From the NCBI GenBank assembly GCA_022641835.1, contig CP048719.1:496001-560000 (forward strand): 64,000 nucleotides of DNA, written 5' to 3'. Below the pieces are notes generated by a model. That model saw only the letters and a list, made by a program, of their open reading frames with translations. It was not told the DNA's origin and did no database searches. Shown here in pieces: positions 39,537 through 49,792 of this stretch (within the stretch, counting starts at the first letter, position 1; the number at the start of each line of letters is the position of its first letter). The stretch is from Petasospora fabianii (Eukaryota; Ascomycota; Saccharomycetes; Phaffomycetales; Wickerhamomycetaceae). The position numbers and the translations under genes are program-made.

Positions 39537-41702
39537 TCACTGTCTATTCGTCAAAGCCTTCTTCAATTCATCCATCAATGGTGCTCCATCCTCTTCAGAC
39601 ACCTTATCATCATTAGTGCTCTTTTCATCAGTACCAACAACATCTCTCATCTGTTCAATAGTAGTTGATGTCGATGTAAACCTCTCAAAGTTTGTTTCAA
39701 GTTTTTTCTTGAGCTCTTCACTCGTCATCCCTTCAAATGCATCATCAGTGTTGAGACTAATTACGACACTGTCATCGTTCGACAATAGATTCTTGTCGAT
39801 TACATAGTCCGATTCAGAGATTGGTATGCTGGAATCATCTTCAAGAACAGTGAGTAATGGTAGTGTTAATCCTGAGCTGAGACGTTTATGGTGTTGTGTT
39901 AAGGATGGGGATGATGAAAATGATCTCGGTGGACTGATGAGATTAAGGTGCGGTTGTCCTTGTGGCGTTGATCTCTTAGATGTTCGAGCAGACACGGAAC
40001 GATGCTTTGTGAGATGGAACTGACGTCTGTTTGTTGAATTTTCAAGAAATGAGAGACCATTTTGATATGTCTGGTTCAGAGACTCGAGAACTTTACCAAT
40101 GTTTTTGAATTCGACAAGTTGGTCCTCTGGTGATTTGTCATTATCAAAAGATAGAAGATCAAGTTGAAGTTGCTTGAGTTCTCTCTTGAGACTTGCAGTT
40201 GGATCTGATTGTTGTGATGTTGTTGATGAGGAGTCTTGGTGGATTGGGAAGGCACCAAGATTTAAGTTTTTCAATGCGACAAAGTTCTTCATTGATTCAA
40301 ACAATGTACCGTTTAAACTTTGAAGCTCAGCAAGAACGATAGTGATAGTTTCCCATTTGACACTAACGGATTCATGAACACCAACCACCCCAAACACCTT
40401 GCACACAGTATTCATGAATGGTGTACAATCACTGTTCTCCAAATTGAATGCCAGTAATGTACAGATGAAGAAGCGTCTGATGAATTGAAATCTTTTGACA
40501 CAATGGACGAGATTCTCCGATGTCTTCATATCTGAAAGTTTCGGATCATCGATCATAAATGCGAGTTCTGAAATGTTGACATTGTAAATGCCACAGTAGT
40601 TTTCCAGTTCGTTGCTATTGACTAGTGGGATGATAGTCTTGAGAGCTTTGATGAGACCCTGAGTGGAAAGAAAGACTGTGCTGTTGATAATCTCGTAGAG
40701 TGTATCTGGATCAACAGACTTTTCGAGTGTTGTTGGTGTTGATGGTATTGTTGGCGTTTGTGGTGTTTGTGGTGTCTGTGGTGTGATGTTGGTGTATAGT
40801 GTTATTTCCTTGTGCTTATTGACCAGTCTTTGGATAATTGTGTCAAATTTTTGGTAACGTTTGATAAAGTTTTTCAGCTTTGCTAGAAGAGTGGTTTGTG
40901 TGATGGAGAGTCTCAAGTTTTTCGAACGAATATGAAGCCAGAGAACAATAAGCAAAAGGGATGTTGCAATGTTAAGTTGTTTGAGAGAGTGTGAATATTT
41001 GCTGTGAGTCATGTATATGAGTATTTGGACGACTCTGACAACGTTATATGTCGGTATTGTAGGATTGATGCGAAAAGTGGTGTTTACTTTGATGATGCGT
41101 CCAAAATCGGTAATGATTCCTCTTTTCTCGGTGGATTTGATACTCAGTGATGATGATTTCTTCTTATTATAGAACCGTGATACCAATATCGTCTCATCTA
41201 GTAGTTGACTTGTGACGAGGACATACTTGAACTCATCGAGGAAAGCAGAGGACTCCTCCGTCATTAGTCTTTGCTTCTTCATCAAAATTTGAAACACTTG
41301 TCCAAGCGATCTTCGCCGTACGGGTAGATTCCTTGTCGATACAGATGCTTGAAGACCAATCCTCGCATGTTGTCTGTCCTTAGTAGGTGATACCCCCCAA
41401 TCACTAAAGACGTGTTGTTCCACAATCGGTGTATCCGCCGAGAGGTCCATCTCTGAACTTGTATAGTCATTGACCAATGTCGGCGAGCTGGTATCTCTGT
41501 AATCAACATCCAACCCCCAATCGAACAATCCATCGTCTTTCAAATGATCATCTCTGGTCCTGGAGTATGTTGTCCCACCACCATTCCTTAGCGAGAGAGG
41601 ACGATGCGGATCCTTCTCCGTCGGGTGGCTCGTAAGCGAGGCGGATAGGTACCGCTTTAACGGAGCCAATGACCCTTCCAAGAATGTAAAGTTCTTGTCC
41701 AT
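39537..41702 (-). CDS. INP2: peroxisome inheritance protein Inp2 (Myo2 receptor)
   Basis: A 721-residue protein with one membrane segment at about 244-262 (LNIATSLLLIVLWLH) in a vezatin-like region. In S. cerevisiae, Inp2 is the peroxisomal receptor for the cargo domain of Myo2 and moves peroxisomes into the bud. Shared landmarks with S. cerevisiae Inp2 as I recall it: an FLDEFKYVLVTSQLL segment (compare FFEEFRYSIITSHFL), SNELENYCGIYNVNISEL (compare SELSKYCELYGIDV) and the C-terminal SEELKKKLETNFERF and PLMDELKKAL. Family divergence is high, so the identity rests on ordered short matches and equal length (705). ATG 41702. Confidence 0.75.
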   Translation of the reverse strand: MDKNFTFLEGSLAPLKRYLSASLTSHPTEKDPHRPLSLRNGGGTTYSRTRDDHLKDDGLFDWGLDVDYRDTSSPTLVNDYTSSEMDLSADTPIVEQHVFSDWGVSPTKDRQHARIGLQASVSTRNLPVRRRSLGQVFQILMKKQRLMTEESSAFLDEFKYVLVTSQLLDETILVSRFYNKKKSSSLSIKSTEKRGIITDFGRIIKVNTTFRINPTIPTYNVVRVVQILIYMTHSKYSHSLKQLNIATSLLLIVLWLHIRSKNLRLSITQTTLLAKLKNFIKRYQKFDTIIQRLVNKHKEITLYTNITPQTPQTPQTPTIPSTPTTLEKSVDPDTLYEIINSTVFLSTQGLIKALKTIIPLVNSNELENYCGIYNVNISELAFMIDDPKLSDMKTSENLVHCVKRFQFIRRFFICTLLAFNLENSDCTPFMNTVCKVFGVVGVHESVSVKWETITIVLAELQSLNGTLFESMKNFVALKNLNLGAFPIHQDSSSTTSQQSDPTASLKRELKQLQLDLLSFDNDKSPEDQLVEFKNIGKVLESLNQTYQNGLSFLENSTNRRQFHLTKHRSVSARTSKRSTPQGQPHLNLISPPRSFSSSPSLTQHHKRLSSGLTLPLLTVLEDDSSIPISESDYVIDKNLLSNDDSVVISLNTDDAFEGMTSEELKKKLETNFERFTSTSTTIEQMRDVVGTDEKSTNDDKVSEEDGAPLMDELKKALTNRQ

Positions 41703-42227
41703 CGTGGCGAAGCGGTCTTCTTAACTCAAGAGTTATCCGCTATGCAAAAGAGATATAAGCTGTTTCAATGGGTCCTTCCTTTGTTTACTTCCCAAATCTA
41801 AACATTCCAAGGATCGCATAAAGCGTGCGTGTACCAAATATTGTCGCGATTTTGTTTTTTGTTTCTGTAGCCGAGGCAACGCGCATAACCGGGGTCGGTT
41901 CCCCTCATTTTCCTCTTTTGGTGTATCACAATATCTAGTTTGGGAATGATTGGTTATACAAGGGATTTAGTTTAACGAATGGTTTAACGATATTCATTTT
42001 TATAGCCTTCGGTAGGGAATTTATAAACAGAAGATTAGAAAAGGAAGGGAATGAACACATGAGAACGTAAGAAATGACAAATTTTTTGTGTGCTGGTGGC
42101 CACTGATGCCCCCCTCCTGATGAATGAACACAATGAACACTAGAGAAATGCAACCGAAATGATGATGATTTTGTAAAGAAGGGTCCATCAAAGTGAAATT
42201 TGGGTATGGGAGTTTTAAGACCCAAGA
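41703..42227. other. intergenic, INP2 promoter and HLJ1 3' region
   Basis: 525 bases between HLJ1 (stop at 42228) and INP2, both on the minus strand. No recognisable gene. A 96-codon minus ORF (41935-42225) has no motif and is not called. Confidence 0.5.
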
Positions 42228-43256
42228 TTAAAGTAGACCGACACCAATCCTGGAAAGAGCTTCACAACTCTCCAATCTCATCTTACGGGCCTCCTCTAGT
42301 TTTTCATTATCTGGGAAGACCCAACCATATGCTTGATTAATCTTTCTTTCTTTCAATTCTCTTTCTCTTTGACACTTGTCTCGCAAGTCACCGACAAAGA
42401 GATTCTCAGCCTCACGATCCAATTTTTTCAACTTGGTATCAGCGAGACTCTCAGCTTGTTTAGGAGTGATGTAATAAGTGACACCAAATCTCGGTGTTGT
42501 TCTCTGATGAGAGTATGTGGATGTAGGATACATGTTAAATTTTTCAACTGGATCGGCAAAGATGTTCGACAGCATTGGTATGAGAAGCATTAAAATCATT
42601 GGGAGGTATTGTCTTAGTGAACTCCATAATGTGTCTGGTTCAGCTTGCCTCTGTCGTTGCTGTTGTTGTTGTTGTTGCTGACGTCTGGCATTGCTTTGAC
42701 GAGCTTGAGCAAATGGATCCCCAAATGGGAAACCACCACGAGCACCACCACCAGAACTGAATGTAAAGCCACCTGGGCCACCAAACATGAATGTAGGACC
42801 AGCACCACCACGGGCAGCTCCTTGTCCAAAGAGGATATCAAATAGATCATCACCATCACTAAATGCGAATCCCTGTGGCATACCACCTTGTGCAAAACCT
42901 CCTTGTTGGAAGAATGGATGTGATGCGGCTCCTCCAGCGGATGAAGCTCTACTGAACCCTGATGAAGCTGCGGCACCTCTAGAATCTGGATCCATTCCTG
43001 TTTGATCAAAGATCGATCTCTTGGTCGGATCACCAAGAACTTCAAAAGCTCGGGCAACTTTTTTGAAAGATTCGGATGCCTTTGGATGTGAATTCTTATC
43101 AGGATGAACTTTCAGTGAAAGTTTCCTGTATGCCTTCTTGATCTCCGAATCTGAACATGTCTTTTCCACACCAAGAATCTTGTAGTAATTATCACCATGC
43201 TTCAAAACGGTTTCCACGATGGTGGCTTGCTCTGTTGTATATGTTCTATCTGACAT
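42228..43256 (-). CDS. HLJ1: ER membrane J-protein Hlj1
   Basis: A 342-residue tail-region-anchored Hsp40. The J domain at about 23-88 (YYKILGVEKTCSDSEIKKAY, HPD at 51-53) stimulates Hsp70 ATPase. A Gly/Phe/Gln-rich linker (about 90-205, with a Q run near 200) is followed by a membrane segment (about 217-236) and a DUF1977-type C-terminal domain (RTTPRFGVTYYIT). This is the DNAJB12/DNAJB14/Hlj1 layout, working with Ssa1 in ER-associated degradation. It is longer than S. cerevisiae Hlj1 (224) because linker and C-terminal domain are retained, as in most fungi. The ATG at 43256 is used; the in-frame upstream GTG is rejected. Confidence 0.9.
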   Translation of the reverse strand: MSDRTYTTEQATIVETVLKHGDNYYKILGVEKTCSDSEIKKAYRKLSLKVHPDKNSHPKASESFKKVARAFEVLGDPTKRSIFDQTGMDPDSRGAAASSGFSRASSAGGAASHPFFQQGGFAQGGMPQGFAFSDGDDLFDILFGQGAARGGAGPTFMFGGPGGFTFSSGGGARGGFPFGDPFAQARQSNARRQQQQQQQQRQRQAEPDTLWSSLRQYLPMILMLLIPMLSNIFADPVEKFNMYPTSTYSHQRTTPRFGVTYYITPKQAESLADTKLKKLDREAENLFVGDLRDKCQRERELKERKINQAYGWVFPDNEKLEEARKMRLESCEALSRIGVGLL

Positions 43257-44538
43257 TTTTGACTTCTTAGGAAGGATTTGAGCAAGTGCACTCACTGCTC
43301 ACTCAACTTGGCCAGCTGATGAAGTTGTCGTTTGAGATAAGCGCCACTCGTGAGGCTGTGTTGGGTACGCGGTAAGGGATAGCGGGGACCGGAGGCGAAA
43401 AATATACGGGTCTGGGGCGTATAGGTCTAGGCGATGGATCGTAAGCTGTAAAGTGTCCAAAAGGCAAAATCTGAACAGGGAGTGTGGACTTTATAGAGTG
43501 GTGTGTGGTGTCCTTAGATGCGAGTGCGATAACACTGGTGATTTTCTTTCAAGCGCCCAGAACTTACAAAGAGTGTGGCGGGTATGTGTTGGATGCCGTG
43601 ATGCTACTTTAACCAGGTAGAACAGGGAAGTGGAAGGGGAAAACTCTTGTGCTGTTTCTGTACTGTGTGTTACAGATGGAGATCAGAGCCGAGAGCAGCC
43701 AATTCGGGGCCGTAAGTGAAGTTCCTTGTGATGTTTGAGAGCTTTACCCTTGAGAAGGCTTCGTGGCCAACGTGAGCGTTAGAGGTAAATTCGCGGAGTC
43801 GCGCTGCCCCGGAGTGGCCAGCCAGGGCTCCTTAATCTAGCAGTTCTGGGGGGAGGTTATAGTCATATAGACATGTGATCTGAGAGCATTGAGCAAAACT
43901 ATAGATAGGGTCGAACCTGCCACTCGCTAGACTTCCCACTGCTGATCTTTTACTCTATCGCTGATCGCTACTCTTTTAATGCGTTAGAGGTCTTACCCCG
44001 GAAGTGCTTTTACGATAACTTTTTATCACGTGCAAAAAAGAATCGGAAATTTCCCCATTAGGAACTACATACATGCCTCCCCTTCCCCCCGCCCCCTCCC
44101 CACCTCTGGGAAGGGTACCTACATTGATTATGGGCTTACTCAGTTTGGGAGGTACCAGAAGTAGCCTCGAGTTTCGTATAAAGGTACCTCATCTCACAGA
44201 TGCTCAATCACCCTACTCAAGGTACTGCAGCGCTATTGTTCATCACGCTTTGTTCTATACTCACTGAACCACGTCAACTACGCTTTGACTCGCGCCAAGT
44301 GACAGGAAGCAGATTTTGCGCGTACCACTTTATTGGTCACCATTATACACTCAGTGCCTTGTGACCCGTTTCCCATAGATTGTAACAATTACTGGGATCC
44401 ATCGCACACACACTGCTCCTCATATCTGACCAACACCCACTGACTGATAACCCTTTGACACCCAACGAATACTCTTCCTCCCTTTCCTTCCTCTCTTGGT
44501 CGACCACACCACGCAACCTGACCCATATCTCTTTGCAC
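43257..44538. promoter_or_regulatory. 1.28-kb divergent promoter HLJ1 / Flo8-like
   Basis: A long upstream region shared by HLJ1 (minus) and the Flo8-like gene (plus). The last 336 bases before the Flo8-like ATG (44203-44538) contain no ATG on its coding strand. A G-quadruplex motif lies at 44079-44101. No ORF is credible. The length parallels the very large promoters of yeast adhesion and morphology regulators. Confidence 0.5.
44079..44101 (-). promoter_or_regulatory. G-quadruplex motif on the minus strand
   Basis: C-runs of 4, 6, 5 and 4 at 44079-82, 44085-90, 44092-96 and 44098-101 are separated by 2, 1 and 1 bases. The minus strand is a textbook quadruplex sequence with very short loops. 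It is the template strand for the Flo8-like gene, 438 bases before its ATG. Confidence 0.75.
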
Positions 44539-46439
44539 ATGTCCTCCAATCAGTTCACTAACGACACACTGGCATCGGCAATCAGTGCCACGGGCACTCT
44601 TAGAGCCGATGATGAAGAGCTTAATTCCTCGGGTTCTCCACTGGTTTCTGATGCCCTGGCCAAGAACTCTCGTCAGTTGCTCTATGCACACCTCTACAAC
44701 TATCTAATCGAAAATAAGCTCTATGATACCGCCAGGATCCTTCTACAAGAAGGTGATGTCCCGATTTCAGGTTCCAAGAACGATTCAGATGCATCCCCGG
44801 GTTCACATAGTGCAATGTTTGCCGATGATCAAGAACTTCCTGGTGTTAAGATGCTCATGACCTCTCCAGACACTTTCTTACTCGAATGGTGGCAGTCTTT
44901 ATGGGCTCTTCACTCACATGTTCGTGATACCAATACACTACAACAGCAACAAAGGATGGGGTTCCCACCAATGGGTGGTGCATTTCCTGGCATGGCTCCA
45001 GGTTCTATGCCAACTGGAATGATGCAAGCACAGTTTGCCTCTCAGGCTCAACAACAACAGCAACAACAACAACAGAAAGTTCCACAACCACAAGGTAACA
45101 ATACAACAAGCCACTCAATTTCTCCAGTGGATAATGCAGCAGCAAGCTCACCAGCAACAGGTAATGCAAAAAACCCAATGCAAATGCCTGTTCAACAGCA
45201 GCCACAGTCTCTACAATCTCCATTACCACAATCTGCTCATGGTACCCCACATAGCACGGGAATCTCTGCGCCATCTCCAGCGATGCATAATCAACAAGTT
45301 CCAGTTCAGGCAATTCATAATGGTGCCTCTGCTCAGATGCCTCAACGTCCAACTCCACTTGGCCAACAGCCGGCTGTCGGTCCAAATGTGAATCAGCGTG
45401 TCCCTCCACAGAACATTCAACAAGGTGGTGTTCAGCCAGGTGCTCAACATCCACAACAACAACAACAACAACAAACAACAACAACAAAAAACAACAACAA
45501 CAACAATAACAATCACAGGGTCCACAGCAGCATCAACAAATCCAGCAGCAACAACAGCAGCAGCAGGGACAACAACCACAGTCTCAGCAAGGACAACAAG
45601 CTCAACAATGGCAAATTAAGAAGATGCAGCAGATGGAATTGCAACAGAGAGTACAGCTACAAAAGGTACAGTTAAATAATCAACTACAAAACCTTTCAAA
45701 TCTCCCACCACAACAACAATTGCTTCTTCAACAACAACAGCAGAGACTTCAACAACAGGCTATGCATCAAAACCGTATGATGGGTGGTCATCAACAGCAA
45801 CAGCAACAACCAGGTCAACAACCAGGTCAACAGCCAGGACAACAGGCCCCACAACAACCACAACAGCAACAGATGGGTCAACAACAGCCACCACAACAAT
45901 CACAACAACAACCACCATTTGTACCAATGGTACAACAAGGTCAAATGATGGGAGGACCTCATAACAATGGCAAACCACCACCACAAGCACCACAACTTCC
46001 ATATGGAGGCACAAATCCAAGTTCACAAGCGCGTGGTGATAATCAACACGCATTACATGATTATCAAATGCAGTTAATGATGCTTGAAAACCAAATGAAG
46101 ATGAATGGTCCACCGGGCCAGACGCAAGGGTCTCAACAACAACAACCTCAACCTCAACAACCTCAACAACCACAACCACAATCACAACAGCAGCAGCAGC
46201 AACAGCACGGTGGTCCGACATCGCAGACACCGTCTAATGCGCAATTGGCAGAAGGACAACGGTCTAGAGGTGAGAGTATCGCTATCGATCCATTACAACC
46301 TGACCCTATGCAATTGATGGAATTGTTCCCAGGTGATGTTGGGATGGATGGACAACGACACCGTGGAAGTATCGGTGCTGGGAACTTGGATGATTTGGTT
46401 GGATTTAATGGTGATTTGAACTTGATGAATGGATTTTGA
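44539..46439 (+). CDS. FLO8: Flo8-like LisH/poly-Q regulator with a frame break
   Basis: The N-terminus has a LisH motif (about residues 44-75: LLYAHLYNYLIENKLYDTARILL) and the conserved PDTFLLEWWQSLWALH segment (about 110-125) of Flo8/SSDP-type proteins. Flo8 is a PKA-controlled activator of adhesion and filamentous growth. The rest is Gln/Pro-rich with poly-Q and GQQP repeats. The reading frame entered at 44539 stays open to 45675, but beyond about 45475 it yields Thr/Asn/Ser-rich sequence. The Gln-rich reading continues one base back, open from 45510 to the stop at 46439, where an acidic C-terminus (LMELFPGD, then NLDDLVGFNGDLNLMNGF) looks functional. So there is a 1-base frame discontinuity within 45475-45675, in or near a CAA/AAC tract. 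It could be a real mutation, strain variation or a sequencing error. ATG at 44539; the upstream TTG is rejected. Confidence 0.7.
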
Positions 46440-46859
46440 AATGGTTAGGAGGTGATGGTGACTATTGTATTAGGTGAGGTGACATGAAATACAATGTGAC
46501 GAATTTATCAAGATCAATCATGACATTTATTGTTTACTGTTGTAGATAGTTATAAAGTATGTAGTTTGATATGGTGGTGATATAAACTGAGAGTTACATC
46601 CAGATGAAGCACACAAGAGACACAGAGAGAGACACCAAACAATAGAGTGCGGGGAAGTACACTCAAACACATGAACCAGGCCCAGTCCCAAAAGGGAAAG
46701 CGCACGTTTATCAGCCAGATGTGGAAAAGGTGCGCCGGCGATAGTTTCAGCGGGGAGTTGACGAAAGCAGGGATAGTTTCCCTGGTGAGGAAAGATCGGA
46801 CAACTGATATTCGACGTCATAATCGGAAGTGAGAAGTGTCTTGATGAGGTTTTACAGCT
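46440..46859. other. intergenic 3' of the Flo8-like gene
   Basis: 420 bases with no supportable gene. The first 120 bases after the stop are AT-rich 3' UTR-like sequence. Confidence 0.5.
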
Positions 46860-47090
46860 TTAGCCGTTGAAGAGGGCCTTGAACAATAGTTCACCACCCA
46901 GGCTTGTGTAAGTGCATGTCTCGGACACGGAATTGAGCCGTACCACGGAATTTTCTTCCTCTTTAGGGACACTCGAAGCGAGCTGAGCACTGATGTCGTC
47001 CAAGATGGACACAACGAGGGGCCCAACGAGTAGCCAATCGAGGACTTTAATTTTGGTATTATTGACAAAACAATTCTGATGCTTACTCAT
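46860..47090 (-). CDS. small hypothetical protein, possibly longer at the N-terminus
   Basis: A 76-residue ORF from ATG 47090 (MSKHQNCFVNNTKIKVLDWL, then LVGPLVVSILDDISAQL). The same frame is open upstream to about 47227 and reads like protein: RYVIYEDPPARTAGFGSGSQ, then VVAFDTIEFGDEIHL. An ATG at 47199 opens a frame that differs by one base, so a start MS-YVIYEDPP would need a one-base change. The beta-strand-like alternation suggests a small folded domain, but I recognise no family. It is divergent from the aldehyde dehydrogenase gene. Confidence 0.35.
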   Translation of the reverse strand: MSKHQNCFVNNTKIKVLDWLLVGPLVVSILDDISAQLASSVPKEEENSVVRLNSVSETCTYTSLGGELLFKALFNG

Positions 47091-47340
47091 TAGATGTATC
47101 TCGTCTCCGAACTCAATCGTGTCGAAAGCAACCACCTGGCTGCCACTGCCGAATCCAGCTGTCCGCGCCGGAGGGTCCTCATAGATAACGTATCGACATC
47201 TTTTTTCCCCAGATCCTCTTCCCCGAGTTTAGTTTAAAACCCGAGAAAACCCCCAAACTTTTGTCTCAGATCTTCGACACACCCCAATTGCAGAGACCCA
47301 ACAAATCATTCACGTAAGAACTTCATCCATCGACAACATT

Positions 47341-48843
47341 ATGTCCGACCTCTCCGTTGAAATCACCCTCCCAGACGGGTCTACTTACAAACAGCCAACT
47401 GGTCTCTTCATCAATAACGAGTGGGTTGCTGCCACCTCTGGCGAGTTTGTTGAGTCAATCAATCCAGCAACTGGTAAGCCAATCTGTAAAGTGCACGCTG
47501 CCGGTGTTGAAGACATTGATAAGGCCGCTAAGGCCGCCGCTGAGGCTTTCAAGACCTGGAAGAACATTGATCCAGCAGAGAGACGTGATATGCTTCTCAA
47601 GCTCGCTTCGCTCGTTGAGAGGGATACTGACATCATCACTGCATTGGAGGCCAATGACTCTGGTAAGCCAAAGGATACCAACGCTATCTATGATGTTCAG
47701 GAGGTTATCGAGCTCTTGAAGTACGTTGCCGGCTGGACCGACAAACTTAGTGGTGAGACTATCCCTGCTGGACCAAACAAATTTGCCTTTACAATTAGAG
47801 AGCCAATTGGTACCGTTGGTTGTATCGTTCCATTCAACTACCCACTCGGTATGTTTGGTTGGAAGTTGTCAGCTTTGGCCGCTGGTAACTGTGCCATTTT
47901 CAAGTCTGCTGAGCAGACACCATTGTCTATTCTTTACTTTGCCAACTTGTTCAAAGAAGCTGGTTTCCCACCAGGTGTTGCACAGGTTGTTTCCGGTTAT
48001 GGTGCCGTTGCAGGTGATGCCATGGTTAAGCACCCATTGATTCAGAAGATCGCCTTTACCGGTTCCACCAAGACTGGTCAGTTGGTTCAGAAGAATGCTG
48101 CTGAATATTTGAAACCAGTTGCCCTCGAGTGTGGTGGTAAGACTGCCCTGCTCGTCTTTGATGATGCTGATCTTGACCAGGCAGTCAAGTGGACCGCTTG
48201 GGGTATCTTCAACAACATGGGTCAGATTTGTACCGGTTCATCCAGAGCTTACATTCACGAATCTCTCTATGAAAAGTTCTTGGAGGAGTTGAAAGCTCAT
48301 GTTATCTCTGACTACCCAGTGGGGCTTCCATTCGAAAAGGATGTTGTTGTTGGTCCACAAGTGTCCAAGGCCCAGTACGAAAAGATCTTGGGTTACATCA
48401 AGAGCGGTAAGGAGCAAGGTGCCCGTGTTGTCCATGGTGGTAAGATCCCAGATAGAGAGGATTTGAAGGATGGTTACTTTGTTGAGCCAACCATCTTTGC
48501 CGATGTCAAGCAGGACTACACCATTGTCCGCGAGGAGATCTTTGGTCCAGTCATTGCCATTGGTAAATTCTCCACCGATGAGGAGGCTGTTGAGCTCGCT
48601 AATGACTGTGAATATGGTCTTGGTGCTTCTTTGTTCACTAAGGATATTACCAGAGCACACTTGGTTGCTCAGAAGCTTGAGGCTGGTATGGTTTGGATCA
48701 ACTCTAACAATGACTCTGACATTAAGATTCCATTTGGTGGTGTCAAGATGTCTGGTAATGAATCCAGAGAGCTTGGTAAGATTGGTATTGAGGCCTTCAC
48801 CGTTGCTAAGGCTGTTCACGTCAATTTGGGCAACAAATTGTAA
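47341..48843 (+). CDS. NAD(P)+-dependent aldehyde dehydrogenase (ALDH1/2-type)
   Basis: A 500-residue ALDH superfamily enzyme oxidising aldehydes to acids. It resembles cytosolic fungal ALDHs of the Ald2/3/6 group, and no mitochondrial presequence is seen. The general base is Glu263 (LECGGKT), the nucleophile is Cys297 (GQICTGS), and the Rossmann loop is FTGSTKTG (about 238-245). EEIFGPV (about 399) and the C-terminal IPFGGVKMSGNESRELG are present. Glu in KSAEQTPLS favours NAD+ by family rule. The usual Pro of KPAEQT is Ser, and Ser-Arg replace the common GSR context after the nucleophile. Acetaldehyde or another small aldehyde is the probable substrate. Strong preferred codons suggest high expression. 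Confidence 0.9.
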   Translation: MSDLSVEITLPDGSTYKQPTGLFINNEWVAATSGEFVESINPATGKPICKVHAAGVEDIDKAAKAAAEAFKTWKNIDPAERRDMLLKLASLVERDTDIITALEANDSGKPKDTNAIYDVQEVIELLKYVAGWTDKLSGETIPAGPNKFAFTIREPIGTVGCIVPFNYPLGMFGWKLSALAAGNCAIFKSAEQTPLSILYFANLFKEAGFPPGVAQVVSGYGAVAGDAMVKHPLIQKIAFTGSTKTGQLVQKNAAEYLKPVALECGGKTALLVFDDADLDQAVKWTAWGIFNNMGQICTGSSRAYIHESLYEKFLEELKAHVISDYPVGLPFEKDVVVGPQVSKAQYEKILGYIKSGKEQGARVVHGGKIPDREDLKDGYFVEPTIFADVKQDYTIVREEIFGPVIAIGKFSTDEEAVELANDCEYGLGASLFTKDITRAHLVAQKLEAGMVWINSNNDSDIKIPFGGVKMSGNESRELGKIGIEAFTVAKAVHVNLGNKL

Positions 48844-49750
48844 GATGCTTTGATAGCATGGCCTGGTTTAAATAATTGTCTATTTTAATTCGACTGGATA
48901 TGGTTTCGAAATATGTGTTTACTCGCTGTAGTCTTGTCTGTTTATACAGCTTCTTTTCAAGACGGAGTCAACGACTCCCTGATGCTATGGACTTCAACAA
49001 TTAACACATAGAAATGTGAATTGCAGCATTCCGTTTCCATTACAGCATTCCAGTTTGCGACACAGGTGAAATCAATGTCGTCTATCACAGGGAAGGGTCG
49101 ATCAGTCCCACGGCTCTTCGCTGGCTTTTGTTGACGTTGTTGTCTGGGTTAGCTTCCCAGCATGGGGAGGGTAACAAAGCACCACATCACGTTTACAATA
49201 GAAAGGAGGTTAACCATATCATCAAGTACAGATAAACCGCTGGCTGATAAGATGCTGAAAAACTGGCAGCGTAACCCCCGTTGTGAACACTGGAGACCAC
49301 TGTTTGATGAATGTCTGCACATGGCGCGTGCTCATGCATCGCCGTTGAAGAGGGCGCCGAGTGGCAGGAGGCGCCTGGAATGCCGACTGAGTCGCTTTGC
49401 GCTTTTCGGCGAATTCGTGGTCCCTTTTCAGATTCACGATTAACTACTGTTATATTGGCTATGCGTGGTGAATGGGTCTATTGGGAATTAATATCAGACA
49501 GTTTATTATCTGAATTAAGCGGTGAGCTATACTTCACGCGACAATTGTAAAGGCGTAATCTGCCCATTACTCGACACGGAACACGTTGAACGGTTTATAC
49601 AATCAGATGCGCGGGGAGCAGACAAAAACAAACACACGTATATGTGGGTGGCTTGTTTAGACAGGCCATATATGGAAGAGGAAAGAACAAGAATTTTGCG
49701 GATACGTGCTGTATTTCGTGGGCTGAGATTTTTAAGTTGTGCCGCTAATC

Positions 49751-49792
49751 AGTGTGGCCCTGGACCTAGGTCTTGGAACCTGGGGCCACGCT
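49751..49792. repeat. hairpin-forming inverted repeat
   Basis: Arms 49751-49763 and 49780-49792 pair over 13 positions (10 Watson-Crick, 3 G-T), built on GTGGCCC/GGGCCAC. The loop side contains the perfect palindrome GACCTAGGTC (49763-49772). Confidence 0.6.

Noticed and set aside
43905-43940. B-box-like GGTTCGACC on the minus strand.
   Set aside because: The flanking bases do not form a T stem, and no A box is found upstream.
45486-45492. In-frame A-AAA-AAC slippery heptamer in the Flo8-like gene, as a programmed -1 frameshift.
   Set aside because: A -1 slip there meets a TAA at 45507-45509 after five glutamines. It therefore cannot connect to the downstream Gln-rich frame.
45425-45518. 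An intron ending at AATCACAG (45518) that would rejoin the two Flo8-like frames.
   Set aside because: The acceptor fits phase 0, but no phase-0 donor of GTGAGT, GTAAGT or GTATGT type was found upstream, and the branch-like AATAAC is too close to the acceptor.
45005-46230. Val/Leu-rich minus-strand ORFs (e.g. 45005-45487, 45760-46230).
   Set aside because: Reverse complement of CAA/CAG/CCA repeats in the Flo8-like gene; no real protein features.
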